From Natrinema gari JCM 14663 (GTDB taxonomy: Archaea; Halobacteriota; Halobacteria; Halobacteriales; Natrialbaceae), in NCBI RefSeq assembly GCF_000337175.1, contig NZ_AOIJ01000086.1, forward strand, positions 48,157 through 112,156: DNA of 64,000 nt, written 5' to 3'. Numbering within the stretch: position 1 is the first letter of the stretch; each line of letters opens with the position of its first letter. This document shows positions 63,656-64,000 of this stretch, in pieces. Both the position numbers and the translations under genes were made by a program. The notes under the pieces were generated by a model. It searched no databases. It worked only from the letters and a program-made list of their open reading frames with translations, and was not told the origin of the DNA.

Positions 63656-64000
63656 CTACTCCGAATCCGATCCCAGTTCCGGCTCCGGTTCGTCGTCGGA
63701 TTCGGACATGGTGATCGGCTCTTCGGCCTCCATGCCCACGTCCTGCCCCTCCTTGATCGCGCGGGCTTGCTCTTCCATCGCTTCGACGTCCATCTCGGCT
63801 TGCTCGTCGATCTCACCGATGATGTCGGCGATGTCGTCCAGGCCGATCAGTTCGCGCGTCTCGTCGTCGAACTCGAGGCTCTTGAGGTCCGTGCCGTTGC
63901 CTTTCACGTCGCTGCCCGAGAGGTGCTTGCCGTAGCGGCCGACCAGCGAGGTGAGTTCCTGGGGCATGACGAACGTCGTCGACTCGCCCTGGCCGATGTC
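63656..64000 (-). CDS. C-terminal part of an SPFH/band-7 (stomatin-like) protein, 5' end outside window
   Basis: The frame runs open to the window end (64000), so the gene starts beyond it; 114 residues are visible. ESTTFVMPQELTSLVGRYGKHLSGSDV is the segment that follows the SPFH domain in haloarchaeal stomatin/prohibitin-like proteins. After it come an acidic coiled-coil stretch (DIADIIGEIDEQAEMDVEAMEEQARAI) and a disordered acidic tail. Membrane-associated scaffold. Convergent with pccX, 63 bp between the stops. Confidence 0.7.
   Translation of the reverse strand, partial: DIGQGESTTFVMPQELTSLVGRYGKHLSGSDVKGNGTDLKSLEFDDETRELIGLDDIADIIGEIDEQAEMDVEAMEEQARAIKEGQDVGMEAEEPITMSESDDEPEPELGSDSE

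Noticed and set aside
1..64000. CRISPR arrays, rRNA genes, replication origin
   Set aside because: No regularly spaced repeats, rRNA-like stretches or orc1/cdc6 gene with origin boxes were found on reading.

Overview
The window comes from a high-GC haloarchaeon, most likely of the Natrialbales (Natrinema/Haloterrigena-like; this placement is inference). Evidence: predicted proteins are acidic (Asp/Glu-rich), many exported proteins carry Tat signals, many genes have a TATA-like box about 25-30 nt before the start codon (leaderless style), and families typical of haloarchaea are present (multi-PAS kinases, PccX, GTP cyclohydrolase III, DpsA, small zinc-ribbon proteins).

Layout. 1-4500 is an accessory, insertion-scarred stretch: the 3' part of a type IIG-like restriction-modification gene, several small genes, and short repeats that look like IS ends. 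4504-6522 encodes a large Tat-exported protein ending in a Cys-rich domain like the microhalocin HalC8; it is the most unusual gene here. 6633-14122 is core: DUF6498-like membrane protein, PAS histidine kinase with an odd receiver, GTP cyclohydrolase III, CBS protein, phosphoglycerate kinase, acetyltransferase, tRNA-Thr. 14496-20735 holds exported proteins, an iron-type substrate-binding protein behind a perfect DtxR-like palindrome, tiny zinc-ribbon and membrane proteins, and a universal stress protein.

20922-32821 holds an acyl-CoA synthetase/enoyl-CoA hydratase operon, a dUTPase-like protein, an O-methyltransferase, a 1147-residue multi-PAS kinase, an MscS-like channel, a creatininase-family protein and NikR. 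32938-42254 has a YihY/BrkB protein, a sugar kinase, aldehyde dehydrogenase, DpsA, a 55-residue gene with an iron box, a macro-domain protein, PurM and a site-2-protease homologue. 42251-47498 has a TraB protein coupled to that protease, a thioesterase, an HxlR regulator, an AT-rich lipoprotein cassette between short direct repeats, a decayed IS630-type element and a UPF0179 protein.

48636-56350 is a four-gene PrkA-PrkA-YeaH-SpoVR stress operon with overlapping junctions. The window ends with HEAT, YjbQ, phosphodiesterase, response-regulator and SDR genes, an NSS transporter, the pccB-pccX part of an acyl-CoA carboxylase, and the 3' part of an SPFH gene.

Themes: iron control (two clear TTAGGC/GCCTAA sites and a weaker one before dpsA), fatty-acyl and propionyl-CoA metabolism, purine and 7,8-didemethyl-8-hydroxy-5-deazariboflavin/F420-type precursor chemistry (PurM, ArfA, possible ArfB), and stress signalling. 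No CRISPR array or rRNA was seen.
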